From the NCBI GenBank assembly GCA_937903315.1, contig CALCZO010000282.1:1-5315 (forward strand): DNA of 5,315 bases, written 5' to 3'. Shown here piece after piece: positions 5,104 through 5,315 of this stretch (positions within the stretch are counted from its first letter, which is position 1; each line of letters begins with the position of its first letter). Both the position numbers and the translations under genes were made by a program. Source of the DNA: an uncultured Alphaproteobacteria bacterium. GTDB lineage: Bacteria > Pseudomonadota > Alphaproteobacteria > Rhizobiales > Beijerinckiaceae. A model generated the notes under the pieces. The model did no database searches, was not told where the DNA came from, and was given only the letters and a program-made list of their open reading frames with translations.

Positions 5104-5315
5104 ATGCAAAAGCTGATTTTCGCAACCGCTCTGGTTGTTCTCGCAACGCCTGCCGCCGCGCAATATCAGCGCAACAACCAGTATTACGGCGGCGGCTTCG
5201 GCTCCAATTCCAATGATCACTATGTGCAGCCGCATGTCCGCCGGGACGGTTCTTCGGTCGAGGGACATTACCGGACCAACCCCAACAACAACCCGTATGA
5301 CAATTTCAGCACTCG
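5104..5315 (+). CDS. Small exported Tyr/Asn-rich protein, 5' part (runs off the window)
   Basis: Seventy complete codons are present and the frame is open to the end of the window. Residues 1-19 form a Sec signal peptide (MQKLIF, then a hydrophobic core ending A-A-A before Q20), so the product is periplasmic or secreted. The mature part starts with a Gln/Asn/Tyr-rich stretch and a short GGGFGSNSN linker. It then shows VQPHVRRDGSSVEGHYRTNP (41-60) and NNNPYDNFST (61-70). This 'polar-RDGS-V-x-x-HYRTNP-N-PxxNxS' pattern recurs in short exported proteins of Rhizobiales as I remember them; their function is unknown to me. No enzyme motif is visible. The start is supported by GGAG (5093-5096) seven bases upstream of the ATG. 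It appears to be a separate transcription unit from the tRNA. Confidence 0.8.
   Translation, partial: MQKLIFATALVVLATPAAAQYQRNNQYYGGGFGSNSNDHYVQPHVRRDGSSVEGHYRTNPNNNPYDNFST

Noticed and set aside
5002..5268. An 88-codon minus-strand frame with a hydrophobic segment
   Set aside because: The hydrophobic stretch is the antisense of the signal peptide and early mature part of the plus-strand exported protein; no supporting ribosome site was seen.

Overview
The window looks like chromosomal DNA from a GC-rich alphaproteobacterium, probably of the Rhizobiales/Hyphomicrobiales type. The evidence is strong GC bias at third codon positions, a tRNA-Pro of bacterial type, alphaproteobacterial-looking secreted proteins, and a short Asn/Tyr-rich exported protein of a kind I associate with Rhizobiales. 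Genus cannot be fixed from this sequence.

Positions 54-3598 hold a compact minus-strand operon of three genes, read right to left. First is an ABC transporter ATPase (GTG start at 3598). It overlaps by ATGA a fused two-domain permease of the FbpB/AfuB type (start 2525). Nine bases further on is a secreted metallo-beta-lactamase-fold protein (start 839) whose metal-binding motifs differ from the textbook ones. A U-less GC hairpin (28-49) follows the operon. Diverging on the plus strand is the matching periplasmic substrate-binding protein (3699-4679, COG1840/AfuA-FbpA class). The 100-base divergent spacer carries a perfect inverted repeat, TGTGACAG-N12-CTGTCACA, whose arms coincide with the best plus-strand -35 and -10 boxes.

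Together the four genes form a binding-protein-dependent importer: binding protein in the periplasm, one permease polypeptide with two six-helix halves, one ATPase, and a periplasmic MBL-fold partner. By homology it would be called 'iron(III)-type', but the binding protein lacks the adjacent tyrosine pair that holds iron in FbpA. The true substrate is therefore open; a small phosphorylated or otherwise anionic organic compound is as likely.

To the right lie a hairpin with an A7 tract (4695-4736) that reads as an intrinsic terminator only on the minus strand, a tRNA-Pro(GGG) gene (4763-4840) with a TATAAG -10 box, and a 263-base non-coding stretch. That stretch contains mutually exclusive inverted repeats (4861-4951) and a sigma-54-like GG-N10-GC site (5049-5064). 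Last is the 5' part of a small exported protein gene (5104 to the window end). No mobile element, CRISPR array or integrase is visible. The most interesting items are the atypical MBL site in an importer operon, the palindromic operator, and the competing hairpins after the tRNA.
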